Assembly (NCBI GenBank): GCA_965153455.1
Contig: OZ234494.1
Location: 7,626,001-7,690,000, forward strand
From: Sphagnum compactum
Taxonomy: Eukaryota; Bryophyta; Sphagnopsida; Sphagnales
Reading direction: 5' to 3'
Length of the DNA stretch: 64,000 nt
The notes under the pieces are model-generated. The model saw only the letters and a program-made list of their open reading frames with translations. It had not been told where the DNA came from and did no database searches. The stretch's first letter is position 1. Every line of letters begins with the position of its first letter. The translations under genes and the position numbers were made by a program. Below, one piece after another: positions 37,584 to 50,200 of this stretch.

Positions 37584-40500
37584 TTGAAGGACAAAAAAAA
37601 AGTTTTAGTGAATGAAATTTCTCCTCAGGCAGGGAAAGGAACAAGTGGAAACCATGGAAAACAAGGGAACCAAAATCAAGGAAGTTTTTTGGTCTATTGT
37701 TGTTTCATTTGTAATTCACTGGAACACAAGATTTATGACTGTCCCCATAAATCAACAACACAATAGATGTTCTGAAACAAAGTCCCCCATGCAAAACCAA
37801 AAAAGGACAAGGCCGCTATCAACATGGTTTTAGTTGTTCCAACCAAGGGCCATAACCTAGGATTGGTGCTATCGTGGGAAAAAAAGCCTCAAAAGACCAA
37901 AACTGTGAAAGATTGGGAAAAGGAAGAATAATTGCAAAAGACCTTGAATTAGTCATCTAACAAATGTAAGCACCAAAAACCACATTGGAATATCATCGAG
38001 GAGCCAACCATTAATGCAAGAGTCATTTAGACCATTGAAAATTGGAACCAATTTTGTTGATGATGGAATAATTACCGAAAAACAAGATGTGCTCCAGGAA
38101 ATTGGTCAAAAATTATTGAGTAGTAAGCATATTTTTACTCTTTGTCAACTCATGCATTTAGCCCTTGATTTAAAACAGTACGTGGTTTCTAGTGTATTTC
38201 CCAGTAGCCAACCAATCCATCCTCAAGGTCCACCTTTTGATGTAGGTTCATTTGCCATGGATCCTCACATGGTAGTAATCCAGGTGCACGTGGGGAAAAA
38301 AATAGTGGAGGATGTCCTATTGGATGGGGGGTCGAGTGTCAACAATATCACTGAGGATTTTAGGAAAAAATTAGGAATACCTATTTTGAAACTTGCACCC
38401 AATACCCATAGGATAACAAACCAAACCTTAACCAAACCAATAAGGTTAATCCGAAATCTGAGAATCCATATCCATGGTGTTTCATATGTTGTCACATTTA
38501 TAATGATGAAAAACAACATACTGTATGCCAGTTACTCCATGTCTATGAGATGTTAAGGTTATGCACAATTGGGGGAATAACCTCATAAGCATTGAGGGTA
38601 ATGGCACTGTCTGCACCATAGTAGTAACAAAACATTTGGATAACAACACTAAACATCGAGAACTCTTGCTCTGCTATGTTTTTTTAATGGAGTAATAGAT
38701 GAGGAAGAAAATGTGTTCTTAGCGGTCGAACCGAATTTGTTTGCAATCAACACAATTACTTTACCATAATTGTTAATTTTGGTGGTGGTGGTGGTTGATG
38801 CAAAAATAATACAAATACAATAATGGGTACTGATACTAAAATCGGTACCTAGGAATCGATTTTTGATTTCCCCCACACAACGAAAGAAATTTTGGTAGAC
38901 ATTATGCCAATAGGATTCAAAGTGAAGGACATGAAAATAGCAAAGTGGAATCTATCAAAAGAGGTTTAAATTCACCCTCTAAATTTGGGTACTCATGACG
39001 AACTCCAAATGGTGAAGTTGAATGTTGATTTGGACTCTTCTGTAGTAGATGTAATAGAACAACTATTGAAATATTACAAAGATGGAGTTTTTACATGGAT
39101 GTACAAGGATCTAAGAGGTATTCCACCTCACCTAGCATAACATTGAATTGAGCTCGATACCAATATTCCTACATCACATCAAGCACAATATTGGATGAAT
39201 TCGAATTATGTTGTGGTTGTGAAGCAAGATTTGGACAAGTTGTTAGTTGCAAGATTCATCGTTTTAGTGGAGGAGGCAACTTGGCTTTCTCACATTATGG
39301 TGGTACCCAAAAAAAAATAGGAAACTTCGTTTTTGTGTTTTCAAAAATTGAACATTGCCACACAAAAAGATCCCTATCTTTTATCTTTTATGGAGGAAGT
39401 ACTAGATATGGTGGCAGGGCATGAAGTCTACTTATTTTTGGATGGCTTTTCAGGTTATCATCAGATAATGATTGCCCCTTAAGACATGTACAAAATTGCC
39501 TTCATTACAGATTGTGGAATGTTTGTTTGGATAGTCATGCCCTTTGGATTGAAAAATGTTCCACCAACCTACCAGCAGGCAGTGAGTATGGCATCTTGTG
39601 AATACCTTGGGGTGTTCATGAAATTGTTCTTGGATTATTTCAGTGTATTCAACGACCTCAACACACACCTTGCCAAACTTCGGTTGTGTTTTGACAAATG
39701 TCACGAATTTGGTATTAGTCCGAATTCAAAGAAGTGCATGCCTTTGGTTTACTCAAAGGTCATACTTGGGTATGTCATCTTTAAGGCAGGGAAATTACCT
39801 AATTTGAGAAATATTTTGGCAATCGTGAATATGCCTGCACCGAAAACACCAAAGGACATACAAGTCTTCAATGGGATGGCCCAATTTTACTAATGTTTCA
39901 TCAAGAACTTTGCCTTCATTATGACCCCCATCATGAAGCTTTTACACACAAAAAAGGTGTTTTAATGGACTACTGAATGCCAGGAAGAGTGGGAGGCCAT
40001 AAAGCAATGGTATTTGGATGCACCAATTTTAGTTGCACCTAGATGGGACATGGAATTTCATGTCTGCACAGATGCGTCGAATTTGGCAGTCAGGGCCATG
40101 CTGGCTCAAAATCCTATTGGAAAATGTGATCAGATAATTGCATATGTTTCCAGACTTTTAAACAATGCGAAGAAAAACTACACCACCATTGAAAGGGAGG
40201 CACTCGCCATGGTTTATGTTTTACATAAATTTAGACATTATCTATTGGGAAATAAGTTTATTTTCTACGTGGACCACATGGCATTATTGTACCTTGTAAA
40301 AAAACCTCAACTATTAAGATGAATTATGAGGTGGCTATTATTATTTTTGGAATACAATTTTTGGGTGGTGTACAAACCAAAGGGCTCTTGTTATGTGGTA
40401 GACGTTTTCTCACGACTTCCTAATGTTACTGAAAATCTGGGATACTTGATAGAATTACTAACGCCTCACTATTTATACTTTAATTAGAATGGCTGCAGGA

Positions 40501-42409
40501 AGTGCATACCTACATCTCTATCGGAAATTTTCCAAAGGGATATTCCATAGAACAATGGAAGAAACTAATGTCAAAGGCCTTGCCCTTTATCATCATCAAT
40601 GGATAGTTGTACAAATAAGGGCAAGATTCAAACTTGTGTCGATGTTTGCATGATGATGAGATTTTGGTAATCCTTTGGGAAATGCATGGAGTTAGTGGTG
40701 GACATTTTTCAACAGACATCACAATCTAAAGGTGCTAGATGCCAAGAATTGGTGGCCAACTCTGCACAGGGATGCATAGTAGCATTATTAATCCTGTAAT
40801 GTTTGCCAATAAACCAGAAATCTTTTACATACCTTAATGGTAAAGTCGATCAGCATGCTCCCAACTAAACCATTCATGAAATGGGGTTTGGATTTCATTG
40901 GCCCCATTAAGCCCATGAGTCGCTCACAAGGTAACCAGTACATTTTGGTAGTTACCAATTATGCAACAAAGTCATGGGTGGAGGTAAAAGCGTTAAAGAC
41001 TAACATGGCTACAGTCATAACTCAATCCATTTATGAATTCATTCTAATTAGGTTCGATTACCTTTTCATTTTGGTTAACGACCAAAGTACCCATTTTATC
41101 AATGATGCCATTGAGATCCTTACCACTCATTTTCTATTTTGGCACACTAGCTCTACGATTTACTACCTTCAGAGAAATGGTCAAGTCAAATCTACCAATA
41201 AGGTTTTGGGTTGTTGTTTGGTAGATGTGAATTAAATCCTTGCAAAACTATTCCACATTTATTGTAACAATAAATTTGCATTACAATATGCACACATTCA
41301 CAATTCCTGCCTTGATTCTAAACACACATGTTTATGCAATTCATTAAAACACCATATTCGTGGTTATTCCACATACCCAAAATTTGTACTTCAAGATACA
41401 ATGTAAAAAAACTAAAAACATAATTACAATTCAGTTTTTTATATTTTTTATACTTTATAGAATTCACACAACAATCTGAATATGAAAATCACTACAAAAG
41501 TTTGTACTTCTCTTGTTTACTGAAAACTTCAATCAAAATACAACAAAAAATTCCATGTTTTGTTGAAATGAAATCAAACAACAAGATTAAATATGTGGTA
41601 TATCAAAAACAAAGTCTAAAGTTTATATTACAAAGTACCTACATCTATTTCATTATATTAAAACAATGTGTCTAGAAATGAATATCATTTTCCCAAAACT
41701 CCGAACTTTGGGCAATCCCTAATTCACTATCAACATGATTCAAAATTAAACAAGAATTCAAAATTTAAACCTCCAATTTGCAATGATCAATCCCTATCCT
41801 TAATGCCTTGTTCATCCAAAACAATGTAATCAGCCTACCCCTTTAACATTATTGACCAAACTAGTCAATGAAAATCACACAAATTGGAATGAACATCTCC
41901 ACACTGTTCTGTTTGCCTACAAGATAGCTTCAAGGTGGGCATAGGTCATATTCCTTTTTGGTTGGTGTATAGATTACATGCGTTGATGCCTATCAAATAT
42001 TTGCTACCTATGACTAATTTTGCAATGTCTCAAGATTTTGCCATGACATGGGTACTTAATACTTGATTGTCCAAATTAAGAAAGTTGGAGGAATCCTAGT
42101 CACTTGTAGTAGAAACCATAGGCCGATGATAATGGAATCATGCGTTGTGGACACATAAGTCCTTCTCCCTTGGCAACCATGTGCTTTGGTTTCCAAACGC
42201 ATGCAAGGAACACATAGGCAAGTTCAAACAATGTTGGTTTGGACCATACAAGATTTAATATTGTATATTTAACAATACAACACTTCTAGTGACTATAAAC
42301 AAATTTGACCCCAACCTATTTTAGTCAACATCAATAAACTAAAGCCTTACCGATTCTAGAACACAACTGCTTCTAGAGGATTGGATTCAATAGTCAAAAG
42401 GGGGAGGGA
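37584..42409 (+). pseudogene. Ty3/gypsy gag-pol relic
   Basis: Domains in order: intact zinc knuckle C-x2-C-x4-H-x4-C at 37701-37742; retropepsin-like VLLDGGSSVNNI at 38014-38560; RT from about 39020 (GVFTWMYKDLRGIPPHLA, VVPKK, MPFGLKNVPPTYQ) to 39893; RNase H 40014-40470 (TDASNLAVRAMLAQN, YTTIEREALAMVY); integrase His/Cys region about 40630-40830; integrase core 40837-41217; integrase tail 41856-42010; polypurine tract 42395-42409. RT carries FLDY in place of FLDD (Tyr at 39636-39638). The third integrase acidic residue is Lys (41188-41190). Frameshifts and stops are frequent, and about 640 bp interrupts the integrase. It is dead. Confidence 0.85.
41218..41855. mobile_element. sequence interrupting the gypsy integrase
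   Basis: The integrase frame stops after STNKVLG (about 41217) and resumes at LTLLTKLVNEN (about 41850). The intervening AT-rich DNA has no integrase similarity or coding frame. It probably represents a nested insertion, but I found no clear terminal repeats or target duplication. Confidence 0.45.
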
Positions 42410-42479
42410 TATACCCAACACCGAAATAGGGTTCAACACTATAACCTTGGAGAATACACAAAGTACATGCAATTTTTTT

Positions 42480-42710
42480 CATTTTTGGTGGATGGAACCA
42501 AAATCCACGACTTAGAACCAGAGTCAAAGATTTGATGGTTGGAATCGAAACCTAAGACTCACAAATGGAACCGAAATCCAAGAATCACAACTTGGAACGG
42601 AAGTCAAAGATTTAGTAGTTGGAACCAAAATTCAAGCCTCACCAGCTGGAACCAAAAACTTGGAAAACCCAATTGGAATCGAAATTCATATCATAGGGAT
42701 TAGAAATGAA
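42480..42710. repeat. GGAACC-type degenerate tandem repeat
   Basis: The words GGAACC(A/G)AAATCCAAGA, ACTCACAA and GAAGTCAAAGATTT recur about seven times at roughly 30-35-base spacing, just after the gypsy polypurine tract. It therefore probably lies inside that element's 3' LTR. Confidence 0.6.
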
Positions 42711-43679
42711 AATTTGTTGCCAACCAAAAGTTCATGTCCCAAGGTGTGGATGAGTTCAACCACGCCAAAATTGATGTTAAAATGTCAACTTTCCTACAAT
42801 TCTTGCTACATTTGCCTATGTGGTGCCACTTTAATGGCATGTAAATCATGGAAAGTTGTGCTTATTGAATAATGTGGATATTGAAAAATCTAAATTGAAT
42901 CAAACAAAATTCCAATACCAAATTTTGGTTTGAATAAAGGATGATTAACATTTTCATTCAATGACACTACTTTCATAAAAGGCCCTTTAAAATTCATAAT
43001 ACACTTTATTTCATCCTCAAATTTTTTATAGGAATAGGGTATTATTAGACACATCTAAAAAACACTCAAATTTTCATATGTTTTTGATTTTATGTTTATA
43101 AAAAATTAAGGTTTAAGAAAAATTCATGAGTCTTTTTTGACATGGAAATGTGATGCAATGTATAAATGTTTAAAGAAAACTTGTAGCTTATAACATAAAA
43201 AATTAAACTTGAAAGTGTTAACATGTTTTGGTATGATTTGAAATTATGAAAAATTCTCAAGACGAAACACAAAATCTAGCAAAAGTTGTGCATTTTCAAA
43301 AATTTGTATTTCTCCAAATTTGATTGTAAAAAAAAAAGACATATTGAGGCACCTATAAATACAATATATAAAAAGTTTCAAAACATTTCATTTGAAAATT
43401 CCTCTTTAGGAAAACATGTTTTTTGGGAAAAAGGACCCCAAAAAGGATAATAGTCCTAAATGCAAAGTAAACACACTAGCTTGTTATATGTCATTTGGAC
43501 CCCCTAGAACTAAAATCTAAGATTCAAAGCAAACAATCAAAATTCTTGACTTAGGGCCATTACGCAAGTTAGCCAAAATTGCTAAGTCAAGGAATACTAG
43601 TCAAATTTTGGATCTCAAATATCCAAGAGTCGATTCCTACACTTCAAAATTAGTTGTCAATTTTGTCAATGTAAAATTG

Positions 43680-45860
43680 GTGGATGAAATTAAAATGTGC
43701 CTTCTTGCATTATTGGCAAGTTTGTTTATTTGTCGAAACAATATCCAATGAAAAAGAACGTAGAAATGACAACAACGAATCGATGTTGCGTTTTAGCAAC
43801 AACGCATGTTTGAAATCCAATGAAAAAGTACAACGCATTGCCCAAATTGGTATCCAAGAATTGATGCCACAGTTTGTAAACAACACAATTATTTCTGGAA
43901 ATAATTTGGCTGGCCCACCAAGTAAAAATGTTGGACCCTTTCTCCCATTTCACCCTTTGAATTTTCTTTTCTCTCATTCCCTTCAAGTCGTTCCTAGTAT
44001 AGAAATTTGGTATATCCACCAAGAGGTTAATTTTCAACAAAATGAGAGGAAGAGTGAGTAAGGAGGAGGCTGAAAGGCTTGTGTAACAAGAGAGAGATAG
44101 GCATAAAGTTGTTGCTGAGCAAAAAGATGAAGAGGAGGGAACCGAAATGGAAATAGAATTGGAAACAAAGAAAAAAGAATGATAGTTAGTCTTTCCAATG
44201 GAGGTAGGATCATGTTTAGCCAAATGGACAAGTTCTAGCATTGGGGGCTAATAGAGATGTAACATGGGTGTGTATGATTGGGTTTTTCAATTTGACGACG
44301 TTCAAGTTGACACCCATACAACATGTGGTCAAAGAATTTTTGCACTCATTAGTTTAGTTGAATGTAGATGCAATATAATATGTTGTGTAGGGAATTTCCA
44401 TATTCATTAGTGAAAATCTTGTCACGAAGATGTTGTGTCTGTCTCAAGCCGAAATCACGAAGCCACTTGAGATGTGATGTGCAAAAGTAGTGAACTTCTG
44501 CATTCAAATGGCGCCACTCCCCCGAACTTCAATTCTAGTGGGACCCAAACAATGTCCCTTCCTTGAAATGCAAAGGCATCATTTTCGATATTTTTTTTCA
44601 CACCCTTGGTTTGGTTGGGACAAAACCTCCACCAAAAAGGGAATCCCTTCCCTGGTAGTCCTCTTTGTAAGGTTTGGAGGACCACCTGCACGTTTTTGGT
44701 ACCTATGTGTAGACGATAGGCATGTTACGGCATGCTTTTGAGGTAACCAATATTGATAAGGAGGCTGCGTTGGAAGATGTTCTCAATGCAAAGGCCGAGG
44801 TCTTACGTTTGAAGAACGAGTTATCTTAAACACAAACACAAGCTTGGTAGGATGCCTTGACAATCCAAGCATTGGAGTTTACTAAGTCCAACTTTGTGGG
44901 TATGCAAGTTCAATTGGACAAAACTCTTACTAAAAATGAAGAGTATCCTGCTCAACTCCTTACCTTCCAGAACAGGCTGTCCATTATTGAGGCTGATCTA
45001 AACTATTTACAAGTTGAAAGGCAAGAGTTGGAGGTTGAGTACCAAAGAGTGGAGATGAACCAAAAATCATTGGAACTTGTTGTTGCCATGGATGCACGCA
45101 AGCTCAGAGTTACAACATAATGAGCCAAGCATTTCGAAAAGGAGAATGCTGACTTAGACGCAAAGCTACACTCCCAAATGAACAATTTGAGGGAGTTTAT
45201 TGAAACCATTAAATGCCTACAACTAAGTATCAAAGAGCTATTGTGCCATGCTCCCATCATTCAAGAACAATTGGAACACATGTAGTAGCAAATTCAGTTG
45301 GTTACCCGGAAGTCCGAAAAAACATATTACATCTTCCACCAAATGGCCAAGTTGGAAGGGATTAGAACAAAAATGCTTTCATAAAAGTAAAGCTCCTCAT
45401 TTATCAACAGAAAGTTAAGAAGAATTGGGTTAAACAGTGGGAGTTCTACAAGGCATAGATTATCAACATTCTAAACGAGACCTTTTCCAATTACTAAAAA
45501 GACGAGGACTTGTACAAACTTTGGTTAGCCACATATGCCCAAGTCTTCCCCAACTTTGTCTTACCTTTTTTGTTGTTCCCTTTCCAGCTAAGACGCCATC
45601 AAGAACCACATTTGGGACAATCAATATGGGAGGAGCAGAAGAAGGAATCGGAACCATGACGGAGGTGGATTCCATTGTTGTAGAAGTAGCAACAAAAAGA
45701 CACTATTGAAGTTGCCATCAAAATTGTGCATCCCTTAACCTTGTTTACCATTGTAGCAAGGGAGGAGGTTACCTTTAGCAAGGGGATGAAATCGGAATTG
45801 CTCTTATGGTATAGTAGATAATAAGAGTACTTGATCTTATGGACGTGATCCAAAATAAAA
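43680..45860 (+). pseudogene. unassigned coding relic with coiled coil
   Basis: Several same-strand frames, broken by stops, run through this region. The segment 44857-45117 (87 residues) has heptad-like Leu/Ile spacing and high Glu/Lys/Gln (NRLSIIEADLNYLQVERQEL), and coiled-coil character continues after the stop to about 45285. A Lys/Glu-rich patch lies at 44060-44180. No RT or known transposase motif is visible. It may be a gag-like or accessory protein of a retroelement. Confidence 0.35.
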
Positions 45861-45940
45861 GGGAAGATAATGTTAAGGTTAGAAAAAAATTTAAGCTAGT
45901 TTTGAGGTGTTATAGTTTTGGAATCAAAAATTAAACTTTA

Positions 45941-45991
45941 TCGATTTTATGTTACCAACGATTTTACATTATTGTCGATTTTATGTTACCA
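45941..45991. repeat. 34-bp-period direct repeat
   Basis: TCGATTTTATGTTACCA occurs at 45941-45957 and 45975-45991. From here to 47280 no gene is visible; the last part should hold the 3' UTR of the minus-strand transporter. Confidence 0.6.
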
Positions 45992-47280
45992 TCAATCTTA
46001 CAATAGAATTGACGTATGTACATAAATGATTTTGAGAAGTTGTTTATTAGAACCTAAAAATTAATTATCACCTTTGATTTCAGTTCCAATTCTAGTTGTT
46101 GGATAAGGTTGGGTAACTTGGAGTTTAGGAGAATTTTTAGGGATTTTCATTTTTTTAGGACCCCCATCATTTTCTTACGAGTTTGAAGTCTTCTTTTGAG
46201 GAAGCTTGAAAGGTGTTTTTTCTGATCTTTGTTTTGATGCAATTGTAATGTAATATTTTGCATTTTGAAATTATTCAAATGAAGTGAGTTTTGTTTTTGC
46301 TCAAGTTTTTGTTTTGCAAAGTGTGTTAGAGTTGTATTTCCTACTTGTTGTTTTGACTGTCAGCTTTGGAGATGCTGTAGAATTGATTATTATTATTTAC
46401 TTCTTTTCTTAAGAAAAAGTGGTAGGCTATTTACCTAACTGTTTTCCCCATGCTTTAAAATGACTATTTGTCACTAAACACTAGCAGACTTGAAGTGTTC
46501 AAGTCTGTACCGATTTTCAATCAAGTGCCCAAAAGAATTCACTGGGTGGGCCTAATAAGTTAGTATGACCTAAACAAATTATCATCAAGTAACTTTGTTA
46601 GATCTTGATATCCTAAAGAAAAATTTAAAGGCACTTCATTCACAAACAATAAGTTAGGTGATGATGGATGAACTTCATCCATGATGAACTAAAGTTAAGT
46701 TGTAAAAATAGATTGAAACTTAAGCTAAATGGATTTTTTTACAATTTAAAAAGAATGTATGTTTCAAAGTTGAATATCAAATTTGGAAAACATTCAAGAA
46801 ATAACAAATGCACTACAAACATACAAAGTTTCTTCAAATAAGATGATAAGTTGAAATTTTATTAATTGTTACAACCATTTTAGAACATACATTGAGGGTA
46901 TTGTTTGAAAGAAACACAAAAAGGCATGTGGTAATACAATGACCTTGACCACATATTTTTAGGTGTTTTTTGTGGTTAATTTCTTCTACACAAAATACAT
47001 CAGTAGAATCTTCTGATCTTAAAATTGGGATGCCCTTAGAAGCTAATTGAGGTGAAAGAGATGAAAATTATTTCTTGCAAAATATTATTGTAGTATAATC
47101 TAGAAGAAGGTCCACTAAAATCCTACAATATGTGCACAATAGAGGAGGAAAACCAAGATTAGACTCCATATTACATAAGGATTCATATGCACAAAAAGAT
47201 GATTGATCAACTGTTCCACAAATGATTTTCTGATTTAAGGACAAAACATATATAAGATTAAACTTCTCCTACTTTGCAAT

Positions 47281-50200
47281 TTAAAACACAGGGCATCCAG
47301 TAATATTAATGCCAGGTTGTGTAGGGCAATTGGCATATGTGCATCCATCAATATTGGTACCCCACCATGTAATGGAAATATTCTCGAGGCCAAGGGAGAG
47401 GTACATCAAGACTCCCATGAAGGCTAGCCCTGCGTCAAGTGCTCCGGATAAAACATAATTGTATCGAGTCCACCAATTTTTCTGGTATTTGAATATGACA
47501 TAGTTGAAAATGAATGCCATGAGGAACCATGAATTATAATTCACCGCGGTTGCTGGTGGCATCATCCCCGTAGCCCCAAGTAAAATTGGCATATTGACTA
47601 ATGTGAATAATTTCACCTTTGGATAACACCTGTGGAGGAGGTACATGGGTACAGGGGCTAGGAACCCACCAAGGAAAAACCAATTTATGGCCCAGTATTC
47701 TCCAAGCGATCCAAATATGCGCTTTGGACCCACAAGGCCCCAAATGACTGATGCGTCAAAAAACACCCTATCACTTGGGCATGTCCATGGACTACTCGAG
47801 GGTAATACATTGATGTTACAAATGTTGGGTATAGTTGTGAGGAGCCACCATGCCACTCCCATGTTTACCACTGCCGCTACCATTGTCCCAACAATCTGAA
47901 CCCCCAACAAATTCACTCCTTACTTCCAGTGCATTTTCTGGGTGTTTGTAGGAATTTTTTGACATTCAAAACAGAAAAAAACTCATTACCCACTTGGCCT
48001 ACATACGCATACACCTAGAAGTGGAGAATTTGGGCCCAAAAAAGGAAAAAAGAATGATGATGTTGTGATGATAAACATCACTTTACGTCAATGAGGAATG
48101 ATTTCTAAATATCCTCTCAAATCATATCAAAGTATCATTAGTTAAGAGTACATTCCTTCCACCCCAAAAAAACCAAAGACTTGTGTTCCTTCAACTTATA
48201 ACAATCTCAAGGCGGTACCCCCCCCTTTGTCATTTTAGGGCACCTCAGAAGGGAGGATTCCTGCTCATAGGCCTGTTGGGGGTTTCTTGTAAGGAGCAGG
48301 AATTCCGGTGTAAGACCCCGCTGCAGCGAGAATTCCACCAAGATCCCCTAAGGTAAGAACTTACTAAGAACTTACTGTTGCGGGAATTCCACCCTAAGAT
48401 CCCCTAAGGTAAGAACCCACTGTAGCGGGAATTCCACCACAAGAGCTCATTATACCAGGAATTCCAACATAATATCCTTGTTTGTTAAGAAGGGGGGACA
48501 CTCCAGTCCGGGCATTATGCCCTAGACCTCAGGCTCCACCCTTGGTTTCCAAGACATAATGTCCTGACTCGAATGCCCTATACAAACAAACCCAATTCAT
48601 TGAATGTCAAGATCTTTTATTATCAATTTTTTCAGGTACACTTTCGTGCACGGTTATTGTCCAAGGCCATGGGCATTACATCGCATAAAAATTGACGATT
48701 TTTTCAGTAAATGTTCTCCAAATACACTACAAATCTTGTAAGAGTTTTTACATCAAGGCTAATGTCCTTACCCATAATTTGGACTCTTTTTGTTACATAT
48801 AAGTAAGTAGTATTGAGCAAGAGGCGCATTTCATAAATATAAGAAAATGACCTTAGTGATTTGCTTTTAGTGAAATTTGAGTATAATTGGGTTGATGACA
48901 TCTGAAAGTTGCCAGGGTGGGGGAAAGGAAAAAGGTTCTTGGAAATTTTCAAAATTTGCACACAGCAATGAAAGAAGTATAAAGATAGAACATGAAATTG
49001 ATAGAAGCAATAAGGTTGGTGAGATGTAGTTGGGCACCTGGACAATAAACATAGAGCGGGGAGGGATTTTCATGTAATGCCCAAGCTTGAAATCTTGCAA
49101 AAAGCTTACAGCCTGCAACATGCTTATGTACCCATATGTTTTGAAGCAGACATTTGCAATAGGCTGGCCTGGCAAAATGTAGCCCATCATGTATTCGGTA
49201 ATAACATTCAAACCTGGAACCTGTATAACCAAAAAAAGCTACTTGCATTAGAACCACTAGTGATTGACAAAATTTCACTAGACTGGGAGATCAGGAAGTT
49301 GCATCTGGGTTCTCTTGATGTTGAGGAGTGTGCTAACTACCTACCATGTAACAATCTGAAAGACTTTTGTGAGTGTCACTGGAGGGCACCTTACCTAGCA
49401 TAAGATTACCTCCACATAACAGCTCGAGCATTCCCCAATTTTCATAACCACCCCCACCCCCATTGGCTATTTCAAGAGAAAAAAATCTGCAAGGATTTTC
49501 ATGGGTTTTTAGCCCATTGCCTTAGGCTTCACCTACCATTGAAATCAGAAGAACATATTCAAAGCCCAACTATAGTATCATTGTTTTACTCTCTGATAAT
49601 ATGAACCTATGGGATTATGTGACACACCACCCATCAGTGCACCATCCATTGGAAGACTGATATGACTCAGTTGTGAAAGTGTTTCATATCCACACACCAT
49701 CCGTCCTGCATGGTGCACTTGTGGGTGCTGGTTGACTCTGACCCAAATTGTTGTAGCAAATTGGTAATGTATTTTTTACCTGATTGGTGGTGGCTGCGAT
49801 GACTCCAACAGGGAGAGTGAAAAAGGAGGCAAGGGCACAGGCCAATAATATTCCCCACCATGGTAACTGGAGCTGAGACTTGTAGCCTTCAACAGTTGCT
49901 ATAGAAACAGCAATGCCAAGGACCATAAGAATGAGAAACCACCAGTTGGGAATGTCTGTGTAGCGTCGCATCAGCCGAGTATGCACGTCAACTTCATTGG
50001 CCTTCAGTGCCGTCCGAGTACGCAGCCATATTTCCCTGCTCAGCATTTGCATGGAACAGCAGTAGCCACAAGCCAAAGAGGCTCTCTCTCCATTAGAATT
50101 GCCAAAAGGTCATCTGTTCTCTGTCTCTAATTGTTTTTCTCACTTTTTCACATGCCGAGAACTTAAAGAAAATTCCTTACTTAAGAATGCAAAAATACAT

